DNA of 64,000 nt. Source: Cristatella mucedo (taxonomy: Eukaryota > Bryozoa > Phylactolaemata > Cristatellidae). The stretch spans positions 8,772,501 through 8,836,500 of the forward strand of contig WPIO01000011.1 of assembly GCA_009760855.2 (NCBI GenBank). Direction: 5' to 3'. The position numbers and the translations under genes are program-made. Below the pieces are notes generated by a model that saw nothing but the letters and a program-made list of their open reading frames with translations, was not told the origin of the DNA and made no database searches. Shown one piece after another: positions 34,801 to 43,844 of the stretch; within the stretch, counting starts at the first letter, position 1; every line of letters starts with the position of its first letter.

Positions 34801-37800
34801 CCGAAGGCCAGACATGACTCGAACACAATGCATGATGTCATGGTACATGAGAAAAATTGCCCAACACCGGGAACTTTTTAATACATACAGATCACTATGC
34901 ACCTATAATTTCAGGTATCTGCCAAAATTTCAGTAGCAGTATTATACGGTCACAGCTATTATTTTCTTTTCGCAGGAAACGTAGTTGGCTGGAAGTGTGG
35001 TCTAAGTATGCGAAAACCAAGTGTCTCCAATTCTCACCATTTCTGAAGTGCCCCCCCCCAAACAGTCACCGAGATGTCTTTTTTTTTGAGAGGGAGACAT
35101 AAGGTGGCAGCATGCACAATTTAAAAAATGTATCGTTTCTTCACATAATTACTGTCTTGCACTAAGTAGTCTTTGAAACTGATTTTGTCAAGATCTGCAA
35201 CCTTTGAAGATTTTGTTGATTCTCCAGGTGGCGTGGATTTTTCGGGCAGGCACTGCATGCAGAATCAATTTGCTCAAGCACTACGAGTCACACCCACGGA
35301 CAGCCTGTCCTGCTGCTGGGCCCCACGAGTTCAAAGGCAAACTGCACGAGTTGGAGGCCGCCGGTGACCTGCAACCACTGCCTTGGAGCCGTTCAAGGGC
35401 GTAGCATCCATAGCAAACCAATATAGCGCTACTCAGGAAAAGAAATTGTCAGGAACCCCCCCCAACAACCGACGACAACTGGGCATGAGGGGCAACGGCA
35501 GGCCACATGCTGCCAACACGTGACAGCAAGCGAGCACCAGCAAGCTGGAGCAACACGTGGATCCAGTGGCGGCGCAGTCACAGCCAGGCCAACAGAAGCT
35601 GAGACGAGCATGCCGAGTTCCGACGCTTTTAACGTCTCGGATGCCTCGAGCACTAGGTGCCTTGCCTTGTAAGCTTGCCTCACACGAAAAGACTCCAGCA
35701 ACCAGCAGCACGTGTCGTTGTGGAGACAGTAAAGAGAACTGAATCTCTCTACTCGGGTGCTTAACGCATGCCACAGGGCTCGAGTTCACGACCTCGGTCG
35801 TTGCGTTGATCACATTTGAGCTCAGACATGGAAAAAGGCAAGCACCGTAGCCCCTGGGCCAAACCTAGGTGGCAAAACCATGTAGCGATTGCCGATGCCC
35901 ATCACTATGGCAACCCTATCGAACTGAGGTGAGCCGAGCGACTGATGTGGATCAGCGTGGAAACGAATTCTCACAAAGCAGAAGATCGAACAGCATTTAT
36001 ATCAAGCACGAAGCGGACCGGCCGAGCGCGCACACCGCTGGTACGTACAAGCTTGATCACGTGGTCCACCGCCTGGGTACTCTTGCTCTCGTCGCGACCT
36101 TCGATGAGCCGAACGTCTGTTTCCATGTAAGGCGGAGAGATGCGCACGTCGTTCATGACGATGATATTCTTGTCCTCCCACCTGATGGGCAACCTACGGC
36201 GGCATGCAGCAGCAGCATGCATGCAGCGGCATCGTCACAACTTTCGCTGCACGATGCCAACGACCTGACGGTCACATCGAGCACCTGCCATTCATTCCTC
36301 AGCAGCAGCGGCCCCACACATCGACGACGAACCCGGCCAGCCGCCCCGAGTAACTGCGCGGCGCTCGGTGAGCTGGTGAGAAAATCACACGAGCGGTCGA
36401 AAGAGCGAGACACTAAGACCTAATAATAATAATAATACATTTCATATAGTGCCCTCAGAGAAATCAGTCTCTTTCTAGGCAGCAAAGGAAGCAAGCACCT
36501 CAACCCGCTCACTGGCGCCTGCAAACCACTGCTGAAGTCCTTCCGAGCGCTGACCCTGCGGCATTAGCAAGTCGATTAGCAGTGAGCTGCTGCAACCGAT
36601 CTCGGGGAGCAAAAAGCGTCGATCCCGATCGGCTCTTCACGCTGGGCGCTGCGGATTGCTCGGGCATTCGCACCACATCAGCAGCCGCAGCTTCGGCCAA
36701 CACGTTGGGAAGGAGAGCGGTCCCCTATTGCTGGTGGCAACATCTGATAGTCTTGCTCGAGCACACGTCCACAGGGGAAAGAAACTTCGACAGCACAGCT
36801 GCTGAGCGCGCACGATTTCTGTAAGTCGCCAAGAAGACATCAACTCGAGCATCAGATCAGATGCTCATTCTCGAGCTCCTTTTTAGCCCGAGTGTAGCTA
36901 CCAAGACAAGGTTCGGGCAGAGCAGAGATTGGTACCAAAGGTGTACAAACCCCTTGCTGCGCCACACGTGGCCCGGCAGGATAAGTTTAGATCGGTTTAA
37001 TAAACCTGCGACACTAAGAGACTTGGATCGAGGCGCAGGTTTCGATGTCGCGGTCGCAACATCGTGCTGATCGAAAGGGCTACGTTTCAATTAGCTGCAG
37101 TAGCATGCAGGTGGCAAACGGCATAAACCGACGATCGCTTGCTCGGCCACGAGCTGGTGCTGGGGATGGCAGGCGGCGAATGGCCTACGTTTTCCGTATC
37201 AGATTGTACAATTGCTGGGCTTCTGGCGTCACACCAACTCCTTGGTTTGCTACTTTGTCCTTCTTCTCTTTGACACTGGCTTCATACCTTTGGTGGAGCT
37301 ACAACGCACGTCGACCAGTGCGAGCTGGGCGTGGCGAAGTTAAGCGTCTAGACCTACTTGTACGGTAGCTGCGCTGACACCTCACTACAGCAAACGGCGC
37401 CTTCCCTCCAAGTTAATTGCCCCTCCAGTAGGCAATGCACACCTAGAAGCATCCTAGGTGGCCGCATGAAAAAACAAAGGAAGCAAGCAAGTGCAAATCA
37501 GATTCTTCTCAGTGCATCCGTTCACGGAATTCTGCATTCAGCCGACACGGCAAATCAGTTCTCCCGGCATGCAGATCTCCCGCGACCCGGATAACGCGAG
37601 GCTTCTGCAGCTACCTTTGCATGATCTAAAATCGGCGGCTGCCCCCTGTCGCACTTTGTAGATTCGGCAACGACATTAATACTTCGTAACAGGCCTAAGT
37701 TGACCAAGTGAACATCGCTCAGTGCCTTGCAGGTATCGGCGTCGGCGACACCAGCCCTCGAGGCATCGACTGCCGACTTACTACCTAACGGGGGCTAAGG

Positions 37801-38148
37801 ATATAACGAACACAACGGCAGCTAGAATACGACGCCGGGAAAAAGCACGCGCAGGCGCTCACGAACCGCCACCGCATCTGTTGATCTCGCTAAACGAACC
37901 CGAGACAGCAACGCTATCAAGCGACCGCAACCGCGGCTTCCAAGGCAGCGGAATTTCCTGCATCAGTAAAGGACGATCAATTGTCAAAGGATACGTAGCA
38001 ACACTGTCTTCGACGGCACATCAAATGCAATCACTTCGCCGGCTATTTTCTTGTCATGGCATGTCACACATTCAACTACAGTACCCACAGCACACACTTC
38101 GATATCCGCCATGTCAAGCCTCATTTCAGGAGAGGCGGATGTAGGCAT
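31827..38148 (-). CDS. LSM12: LSM12 homologue, five coding exons
   Basis: Exons 38148-37995, 37784-37615, 37298-37189, 36181-36049 and 31874-31827 join with phases 1, 0, 2, 0 to 204 residues, close to the size I recall for vertebrate LSM12 (about 195). Residues 15-85 are Lsm-like (VGTVVEC, GEVIAFD, SDVHLVNLGLL). A PP-containing linker follows, then the AD domain (GVTPEAQQLYNLIRKT, then WEDKNIIVMNDVRISPPY, then VIKLVKKH). In animals LSM12 is reported as an NAADP-binding partner of two-pore channels, and in flies as an ataxin-2 adaptor in translation control. The function here is inferred from similarity. All four introns are GT-AG. The last, about 4.2 kb, holds LINE-1 and SINE A insertions. 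There are three in-frame ATGs (38148, 38124, 38112); I took the first. Confidence 0.93.
32918..33178 (-). mobile_element. LINE-1 3' end inside LSM12 intron 4
   Basis: AATAATAA, diverged tail (AGAGAGCTAAATCTCTTTCC), CACATCAAGGAC 3' UTR, and the RT end up to AGAATTCCAGGCTCTA, where it stops at a fold-back. Confidence 0.8.
33159..33196. repeat. Perfect 16-bp inverted repeat at a LINE-1 break
   Basis: AGAATTCCAGGCTCTA (33159-33174), six-base spacer, then its exact complement (33181-33196). The left arm is LINE-1 sequence (the GCCTGGAATTC region of the RT end). Confidence 0.97.
33200..35700. other. LSM12 intron 4, otherwise featureless
   Basis: No LSM12 coding sequence. A GGT repeat with poly-G lies at 34535-34570. 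An acceptor-like site at about 35227 precedes a plus-strand frame (NLLKHYESHP) discussed in the findings. Confidence 0.4.
35728..35868 (-). mobile_element. SINE A (long subfamily) in LSM12 intron 4
   Basis: TAAAGAGAACTGAATCTCTC tail, B-box region GGGCTCGAGTTC, GATCACATTTGAGC spacer, A-box complement CCCTGGGCCAAACC. It ends about 180 bases from exon 4. Confidence 0.85.
36049..36181 (-). CDS. LSM12: LSM12 exon 4 (AD domain core)
   Basis: Acceptor GGTTGCCCATCAG, donor CTT/GTACGT. It encodes WEDKNIIVMNDVRISPPYME and then a charged loop and QAVDHVIKL. It begins with one base (phase 2) completing Thr with the previous exon. This is the most diagnostic exon of the gene. Confidence 0.95.
36418..36482 (-). 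mobile_element. LINE-1 tail in LSM12 intron 3
   Basis: AATAATAATA, GTGCCCTCAGAGAAATCAGT, CTCTTTCTAGGCAGC. Only the last 60 bases of the element. Confidence 0.8.
37189..37298 (-). CDS. LSM12: LSM12 exon 3
   Basis: 110 bases. Starts in phase 0 after GTTGTAG and ends AAAAC/GTAGGC in phase 2. It encodes SVKEKKDKVANQGVGVTPEA and then QQLYNLIRK, the linker and first AD helix. The acceptor has a poor pyrimidine tract, so the start could shift by a few codons. Confidence 0.9.
37615..37784 (-). CDS. LSM12: LSM12 exon 2 (second half of Lsm domain)
   Basis: Encodes ALSDVHLVNLGLLRSINVV and then RGQPPILDHAK. Donor GCAAAG/GTAGCT in phase 0. Two in-phase acceptors are possible (exon start 37784 or 37769, differing by five codons). 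Confidence 0.92.
37995..38148 (-). CDS. LSM12: LSM12 exon 1
   Basis: MPTSASPEM start, then VGTVVECVTCHDKKIAGEVI and AFDVPSKTVLL: first strands of the Lsm fold with the paired cysteines also seen in relatives. Donor CTAC/GTATCC, phase 1, lacks the +5 G. Confidence 0.93.
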
Positions 38149-38149
38149 T

Positions 38150-38797
38150 CTCGGAGCCAGCCACCGGCTGAAGGCGTGCCGGCAGTTTCATGAGCTAAGA
38201 CGCGCTGTAGAAATGCCAATTTAGCAGTTAAAAAAAATAACTCAAAAAATTGTAAAACGTAATTCCGATTTTGTTGGTGCTTTTTATGCAAGACGGGGGT
38301 TTGACAAGTACGACGGTGGATGCACGGATATCCGGCGTATTGACGGATGATGGGAGGGAAGGGTAATCCAACTTGAGACTCCTCAGCGCCCGGGTTTTCT
38401 CATTCGACAACAAAGTCTAGAAGCAGTCGCATCGATTCGTTCCTGCGCGGCCACTTCTCCTGCAACTAGCTGTTGCGACTTCTGAAATAAAGTCGTCCAC
38501 CACAAATGCAGCTCGCGCAAAGAGTGTAAGTCTTTGCAGACGCGTATAGGATACCGCCGTAGAGCTGCCGCCTCAAAGTGCGGCCAGCGAGTCGTATAAT
38601 CTGCCTCAATACATGACGATAACTGCCCACCGAAGCACTAATGATCGCTCATGCCTTAATATATCAAGTCCTCGCCGTTAGTGTAGAACAGTCAATGTCA
38701 CAGCCTCAGGGAGGCAATAGTGTGCGGCACCAGCCACAGCACACGACTGTCTCATTGGAGCCCAATGCACGACTGCACTAGTTTGAAGCCTCGAGCA
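38150..38797. other. Upstream region of LSM12, no feature seen
   Basis: Presumed promoter and 5' UTR side of LSM12. No core element could be assigned. Confidence 0.4.
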
Positions 38798-38880
38798 CAA
38801 ATAATAATACTGACTATTATAGTATTTCACTTGCGAAGCGCCTTAAGAGAACTTAATCTATATCAAGGCGCTTTACTAAT
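38798..38880 (-). mobile_element. SINE A/LINE-1 tail fragment
   Basis: GCGCCTTAAGAGAACTTAAT and CAAGGCGCTTTAC form the tail complement after AT-rich sequence. Confidence 0.7.
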
Positions 38881-38888
38881 CCACGCAA

Positions 38889-39905
38889 GAGACTGATAAA
38901 TTGAATGCTTGCTTTGCAGACATTCAATCCTGGATGTCGGGCAATTTCCTTCAACTAAACGACGATAAAAATGAACTGCTGCTTGTAGCACAACCTATGT
39001 GTGGCTGAGTTAAAGGCTTTTCTCTTCTAATAGGCGATGCTGTTGTGAGACCATCATCATCTGCTCGGAATCGAGGTGTCGTCTTTGACAAATGCCTAAA
39101 ATTTGAAAGCTTCGTGAAGAAGCCTGCTTCCACAGCTAGCCATCACGCCCGATCCCTATGTAAGATTAGGAACTGCCTTTGATGGTGGCTTGCAACGAAT
39201 TCAACTAGCTCCTTATTTCTGCCTCGGCTAGATTATTGTAGTTCTCTTTCGGCTGGGCTGCCGAAAAAAGCAACTAAGCCACTGCAGCTGGCTATGAATA
39301 TGGCTGCAAGGCTAGTTTGCAAAGAGGTTTGACCACGTGTCTCGTTTGCTAAAAGAGCTAGGATGGCTGCCAGTTGATCAACGGATACAGAGTAAAGTTC
39401 TTACACTGACTCACAAGGCCGGCCACGGCTTGGCTATTTCACACCTAGCTGAACTGCTGCACTAGTTCCAGCCTTATCGTGCCCTCAGGTCCGGTATGGA
39501 CAATACATTAGCTGTTCCATTCCTCTGCTTAAAGACCGTTGGTGACAGAAGCTTTAGCTCTGCAGGTCCTAGACTGTGGAACTCGCTTTCACGATTCTTA
39601 CGCAACGACAACTGCTCTAGTGCTGCCAACTGTGGCGCATCGTTTCCAGCCGTTCTGAGCTGCTACATCCATGTTACTCACTACCACAGCTGCTCTCCTG
39701 ACTGTGCTATGGTTCCCACTCTCTCTTTGTTGCGTGAGATGAAGTCTGCTGGCTTTTGATTGCATACCAAAAGTCACTTAGGCTGTGAGTGGGCTATACA
39801 CAATTCAAATTAGTTCTAAATTACAATTACAATGCTGTCCCGTGTAGCACCCATATAGTCTTTGTGGCTGCTTTGTGTAATTACAGCCGGAGACACGTTA
39901 CATAA
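38889..39905 (+). mobile_element. LINE-2, RT C-terminal half and 3' UTR
   Basis: A second CR1/L2-type family, distinct from LINE-1: WMSGNFLQLNDDKNELLLVA, GVVFDKCLKFESFVKK, PRLDYCSS, AARLVCKE, then LKTVGDRSFSSAGPRLWNSL. Frame breaks are frequent. The 3' UTR (GAGTGGGCTATACACAATTC, CTTTGTGGCTGCTTTGTG, to about 39905) is shared with 8335, 60428 and 63938. Confidence 0.88.
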
Positions 39906-39909
39906 AATT

Positions 39910-40879
39910 TCAATCGCCACTATGTCATCAGTGTTTCTTCCATATCTCGTAGCATTTTGCTTACTCGTTCTCCAGAAAATTGATTGTGAAATTCCACCTG
40001 AAAGATTTCTCATTACTAAAACTGCAAATTCCCCTGTATCTAAGGTATTGCTCCTTAAACCTTCATGACAATTATATTTTACACATGCTGTGTGTAAAGG
40101 ATATCTGTCATATTTCATAGCATTCCTCTTTAGAATTCCTTGAGAAAATGGCCAGCTAAGAAGATGCTGATTGTTTTTTGTCTTCTTAAACTACTATTGA
40201 AACGTTCGTTGGTCCATGTTATGTCAGAATGTAGTCACTAGTCAGTGTTTGTCAAGCGATTTTTGGATCATATTTGCAAACACTTGCACAAGTTCTTGAT
40301 GGCCCAGAACTTTTATTAAGACGATGTCTGCACACAATATCAGATTTTTAGGATGAAGTTAAAGCCATATAAATGTGGGATTATCTTTTCAGCAAGACTT
40401 ACGTGTGTGGATCAAATTGTCATGTAAGAAAACTACCAGATTATGTGAATCTACAACTATGCATGTGTATGCCCACACTTGTGCACACTGCATGACGTGA
40501 ACATGCTCTCATGCTTACAGTGAAACAAACCAAGAACAGTTTTTGCTAACAATATTAATCGATATTGGTGCTAGCAGAGTCAGGGATTGCAAGGGCAGTA
40601 TATCAGTCCAAAAAGACAAGCCATCTGCTCCAAGTGTAAAGCAAGCTTAAGTGACTTCCAGTGAAAATTACTGGGTAATGCAAGCTCCAACGTTTTGGTT
40701 GTCGGGGTCTCTTGATTTGGGGCGTGTTGGTTAAAATCTAAGGTCTAAATTCAAGATGCAACATGTATCCCATACAGTATCCTGGCACGCACTAGAGGAA
40801 TCCAACGAAAACTGCTCAGCACGATTTCAGATGCAGCTTTCACAGCCATTGATCTGCTGAAGGAAAGCCACATCTGTGC
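39910..40879. other. No gene or repeat recognised
   Basis: AT-leaning intergenic sequence with short frames only. Confidence 0.5.
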
Positions 40880-41120
40880 ATTGGCTGCTGGTACAGCCCC
40901 CTGTTGTGACTCGAATCATTTAGCCATACTACATACGAACCTCAAAATCGTTGGGGACCGTGCCTTTAGTTACTATGTTCTGAAAGCCTGGAATTCACTC
41001 CCGACTTGCGTCATGACATACCCTGACTTGACCACATTTAAAAAGAAATTAAAAACGCATCTATTTATGACAACCTTTAGTGGGTCCCTGTGATTCATCC
41101 TTTAAGTGCTTATGCTTAAT
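40880..41120 (+). mobile_element. LINE-1 RT C-terminus, right-hand partner inverted
   Basis: LKIVGDRAFSYYVLKAWNSL, PDLTTFKKKLKTHLF, then a 3' UTR cut short by a trinucleotide repeat. Confidence 0.9.
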
Positions 41121-41221
41121 AATAATAATAACTACCTGTAGTAATAGTATATAATGTAGTAATGTAATGTATATAAATGTAGTAATAGTAATAGTAATAG
41201 TACTACTACTACTAATAATAT
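41120..41221. repeat. Complex AAT/GTA/ACT microsatellite
   Basis: TAATAATAA, GTAATAGTAATAG and ACTACTACT units lie between two opposed LINE-1 pieces. Confidence 0.93.
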
Positions 41222-41660
41222 AATACATTTGATATAGCCCACCCAGAGAATCCAAATCTCTTTCTAGTATGGTAGTATGCTCAATGACGACAAGAATAAC
41301 ATGGATAGGGGTGACATGCACCGTGGCAGCATGCACGGTGTCAGCACTCACAAGCACATAAAGGACGAATCACAGGGACCCACTAAATGCTGTCATAAGT
41401 AGATGCGTTTTTAGTTTCTTTTTAAAAGTGGTCAAAAGGGGGTGTCATGACACGAGTCGGAAGTGAGTTCTAGGCCTTGGGAGCATACAAACTAAAGTCA
41501 CAGTCTCCAAAGGATTTGAGATTTGATTTGAGGTATGGGTAAACAGTTGGATCCCGAAAAGCGGTGGTACGATGGGGAAGGTGAGGAAGTAGATCTGATA
41601 GCTAGGCTGAAGCCAAAGAATGAAGGGACCTAAAAGTGAGTGACAAAACCTTGAATTCTA
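41222..41660 (-). mobile_element. LINE-1 3' end, tail-to-tail with the preceding copy
   Basis: Tail (CCACCCAGAGAATCCAAATC), full 3' UTR (GGTGACATGCACCGTGGCAG), then the RT C-terminus up to about 41655. Confidence 0.92.
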
Positions 41661-42179
41661 CAATTGTGTCAGGCATTCTGTTTGCCTGGCTTGCCTGGCG
41701 CTGGCCCCTCAAAAGTAGTTTTCTCATAGGTTGTTGTTGTATTTGTCATCTTTGCTAATACTCTACATAGTGCTGCACTAGTATTTGTTAACAGAAATTA
41801 TCCAAGCACAGAGTCACGTGACTTTCAGCAGCCTTCCTCCAAGCCCCCCGTGCCGACAGCACTTCTCTGGTAGCTGTACTTTGATGCAATGCCGGGCACT
41901 CACTGTAGTTGGATTGTATGCAGGCCGGTATTGGTCCTTTGCTAAATCCCTGGTGAACAGCTGTTGGCAGCATCGTCGAGATGGGCCGGCGCACAGCTGT
42001 GGTGGACCTGTGATGTGGCATGGACACAGGCCGGTAACCCTCTGGTGAACAGATGGTGGATTCGCCATCAGGGTCGGCTGCTGCACAGAGCTGCGGTCGA
42101 GGAGAGAGGACTCGAGTAACTAGCTAAGGCAAGCTTAGCTAACTGAAATACTTGCTCTGCAGGAGTATCAACTGCTTCT
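41661..42179. other. No gene seen
   Basis: Minus frames 41788-42086 lack splice support and family features. Confidence 0.4.
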
Positions 42180-42365
42180 CTGACTCGAGTCGTTTGGTTG
42201 TGTCTCTAAAATCGTGGCTTCAGTTCGTGTTCAGTTCGTTTCCAAAGCCAGTAATTTGTTACCGACAGATATCCTGTCGTCACCAGAATCGACGACATTT
42301 ACATTAAAAAGTAAGCTACAAACCCACTTGTTTCTCACAGTATTTGCTATTCCGTGTGAATGATG
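42180..42365 (+). mobile_element. LINE RT C-terminal fragment, diverged
   Basis: Frame-broken remnant ending in TTTACATTAAAAAGTAAGCT, i.e. the conserved T-F-x-x-K-x-K-L-x-T-H/P-L-F end. The CTGACTCGAGTCGTTTGG block resembles 28660-28685. Confidence 0.6.
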
Positions 42366-42499
42366 CTCTATTGAACAAAATCGCTTTAGGGAGTCAGTCC
42401 GCGGATAAAAAATATCAACCAAGTCCGAAATTATTGGACAGCAAAGACAATTATATTAGCAGTGAAAGCAGCAGCACGAGCCAGCAACAGCAGTGGCGC

Positions 42500-42568
42500 T
42501 GGTGAAGCGCTCCTGTAGAGATTAAGATCTCTTAGGCGTTCGTTATACAAATTAACTACATATATTTT
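42500..42568 (+). mobile_element. SINE A tail fragment
   Basis: GTGAAGCGCTCCTGTAGAGA and TAAGATCTCTTAGGCG, then ATACAAATTAAC. Confidence 0.7.
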
Positions 42569-42855
42569 CAATTATATACTCGTCCACTTTGAGCCATGAC
42601 ATGAGCACACATTTGCATCCATGCGGCCACAGTCTGTGTGCACATACAAGTACCGCGTGTGCACCTTCTCTTAGAAGTGAGGCGCGATGTGTGCACTCGT
42701 GCAAGTACGTGCGCAGGTGCAAATGCGCACACAAGTTGGCTTATCGCGTGTCTGCGTGGTGTACGCGTTGGGGCTAGCCCAAGCAGCGCTTGGCCTTAAT
42801 AGCATCCCACGGGAAATGCAGTACGGCGGCTGTGCGGCAATTGTTGCCTGAAAAG

Positions 42856-43844
42856 TTACAGAGCTGTGGTCAGAGGCCGTCGTGCTCCCGATGCCAAAGC
42901 ATCGCAAGGTCGCTCGACACGTGGCTGCTGCTGCTGCTGCTGCAGCCGATGCTGTGGCAGGGAGAGCAGAGTCGGCTTTGGCGCCAGCGGAGGTTTCATC
43001 CCCGGCGAGCGGGCTGCGCTGGCTGGCCGCCAGGTGCCTCCTGCAACTCTAGCTTGTTCACTTCTGCCGCCACCGCATGCGCCACTGTCGGCGTCGATCG
43101 ACTGCGGTGCCGACTCGGCTGGCATCTGTTGTTGCCATGGCACCCCTGTGCTCACCAGACCTGTCCCTGTAGTCAGACAGTGGTCAGAGTCACTCGACCG
43201 TTTTTGGCCATTAGGCACGTGATGAATCGCTTGCTCTGGACCTCTGTCAGCGGCAGCCGGCCGCTCGCGGCTCAGTGCCTGACACTCAGCCGGCGGCAGC
43301 AGCAGCAGCGGAGACAGTAGGCGCCCAGCCTCCGGTTCCCGTGCCGGCGGCAGCGGCGAGTCCGATTCAAGCGGCAAGCATTCTGGCACCGCAACGTCAG
43401 CTCGATGCACCATCCCATCAGTCAGCACGACCTGAGGCGCCGTCCGGCTACGCTCAGCACCAAGGAACGTCGAGGCGTCGTGATTCGACTGCACAGTCTG
43501 GAATGATGGGCTGATGCCACTGGGCGCCCTGTCGCCCAAAGCGGCGCAGCTGCTGCCGTCACTGCTGCTGCTGCTGCCGCCGTCGTGATAGCCGTCGTCT
43601 TCATCGTTTGCTGGCACCGGGCTGGCCATGCTGCCAGAAATCGAAGCTATCTCGCTGCGGTCAAGAGCAGCTGTGCTACAGCCATCGGTCGGCCTCTTTG
43701 TGGGCACGCTTGCCTCAGCAGCTATGGAACCGTCGCGCCAGCAGTCATGCACTGCAGCTCCAGGTTGCTCTACCGGATGACTATTCCTCCTTTGACTTGT
43801 GCACGCAGTCGGGAGTTTTGCATTCTCTGCCGACAAGGTCGCGG
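42856..43844 (-). CDS. SRCIN1/KIAA1217: p140Cap-like gene, last identified exon, disordered C-terminus
   Basis: A 328-codon frame to TAA at 42856, by far the longest frame in the window not built on a simple repeat. It is rich in Ser, Ala, Pro and Gln, with a Ser run (about 43595-43565), acidic DEDDGYHDGG, and near the end KPPLAPKPTL followed by a CAG-encoded Gln run (42923-42943). The proline motif fits an SH3 ligand. The acceptor is a tandem CAGACAG; the second AG (start 43844) matches phase 1 of the preceding exon and the first (43848) would be phase 0. Upstream codons to 43884 lie in a SINE tail and are probably intron. Confidence 0.65.

Noticed and set aside
36509-36703. Minus-strand frame considered as an LSM12 linker exon
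   Set aside because: The complete LSM12 linker is supplied by exons 2 and 3 in matching phases, leaving no place for it.
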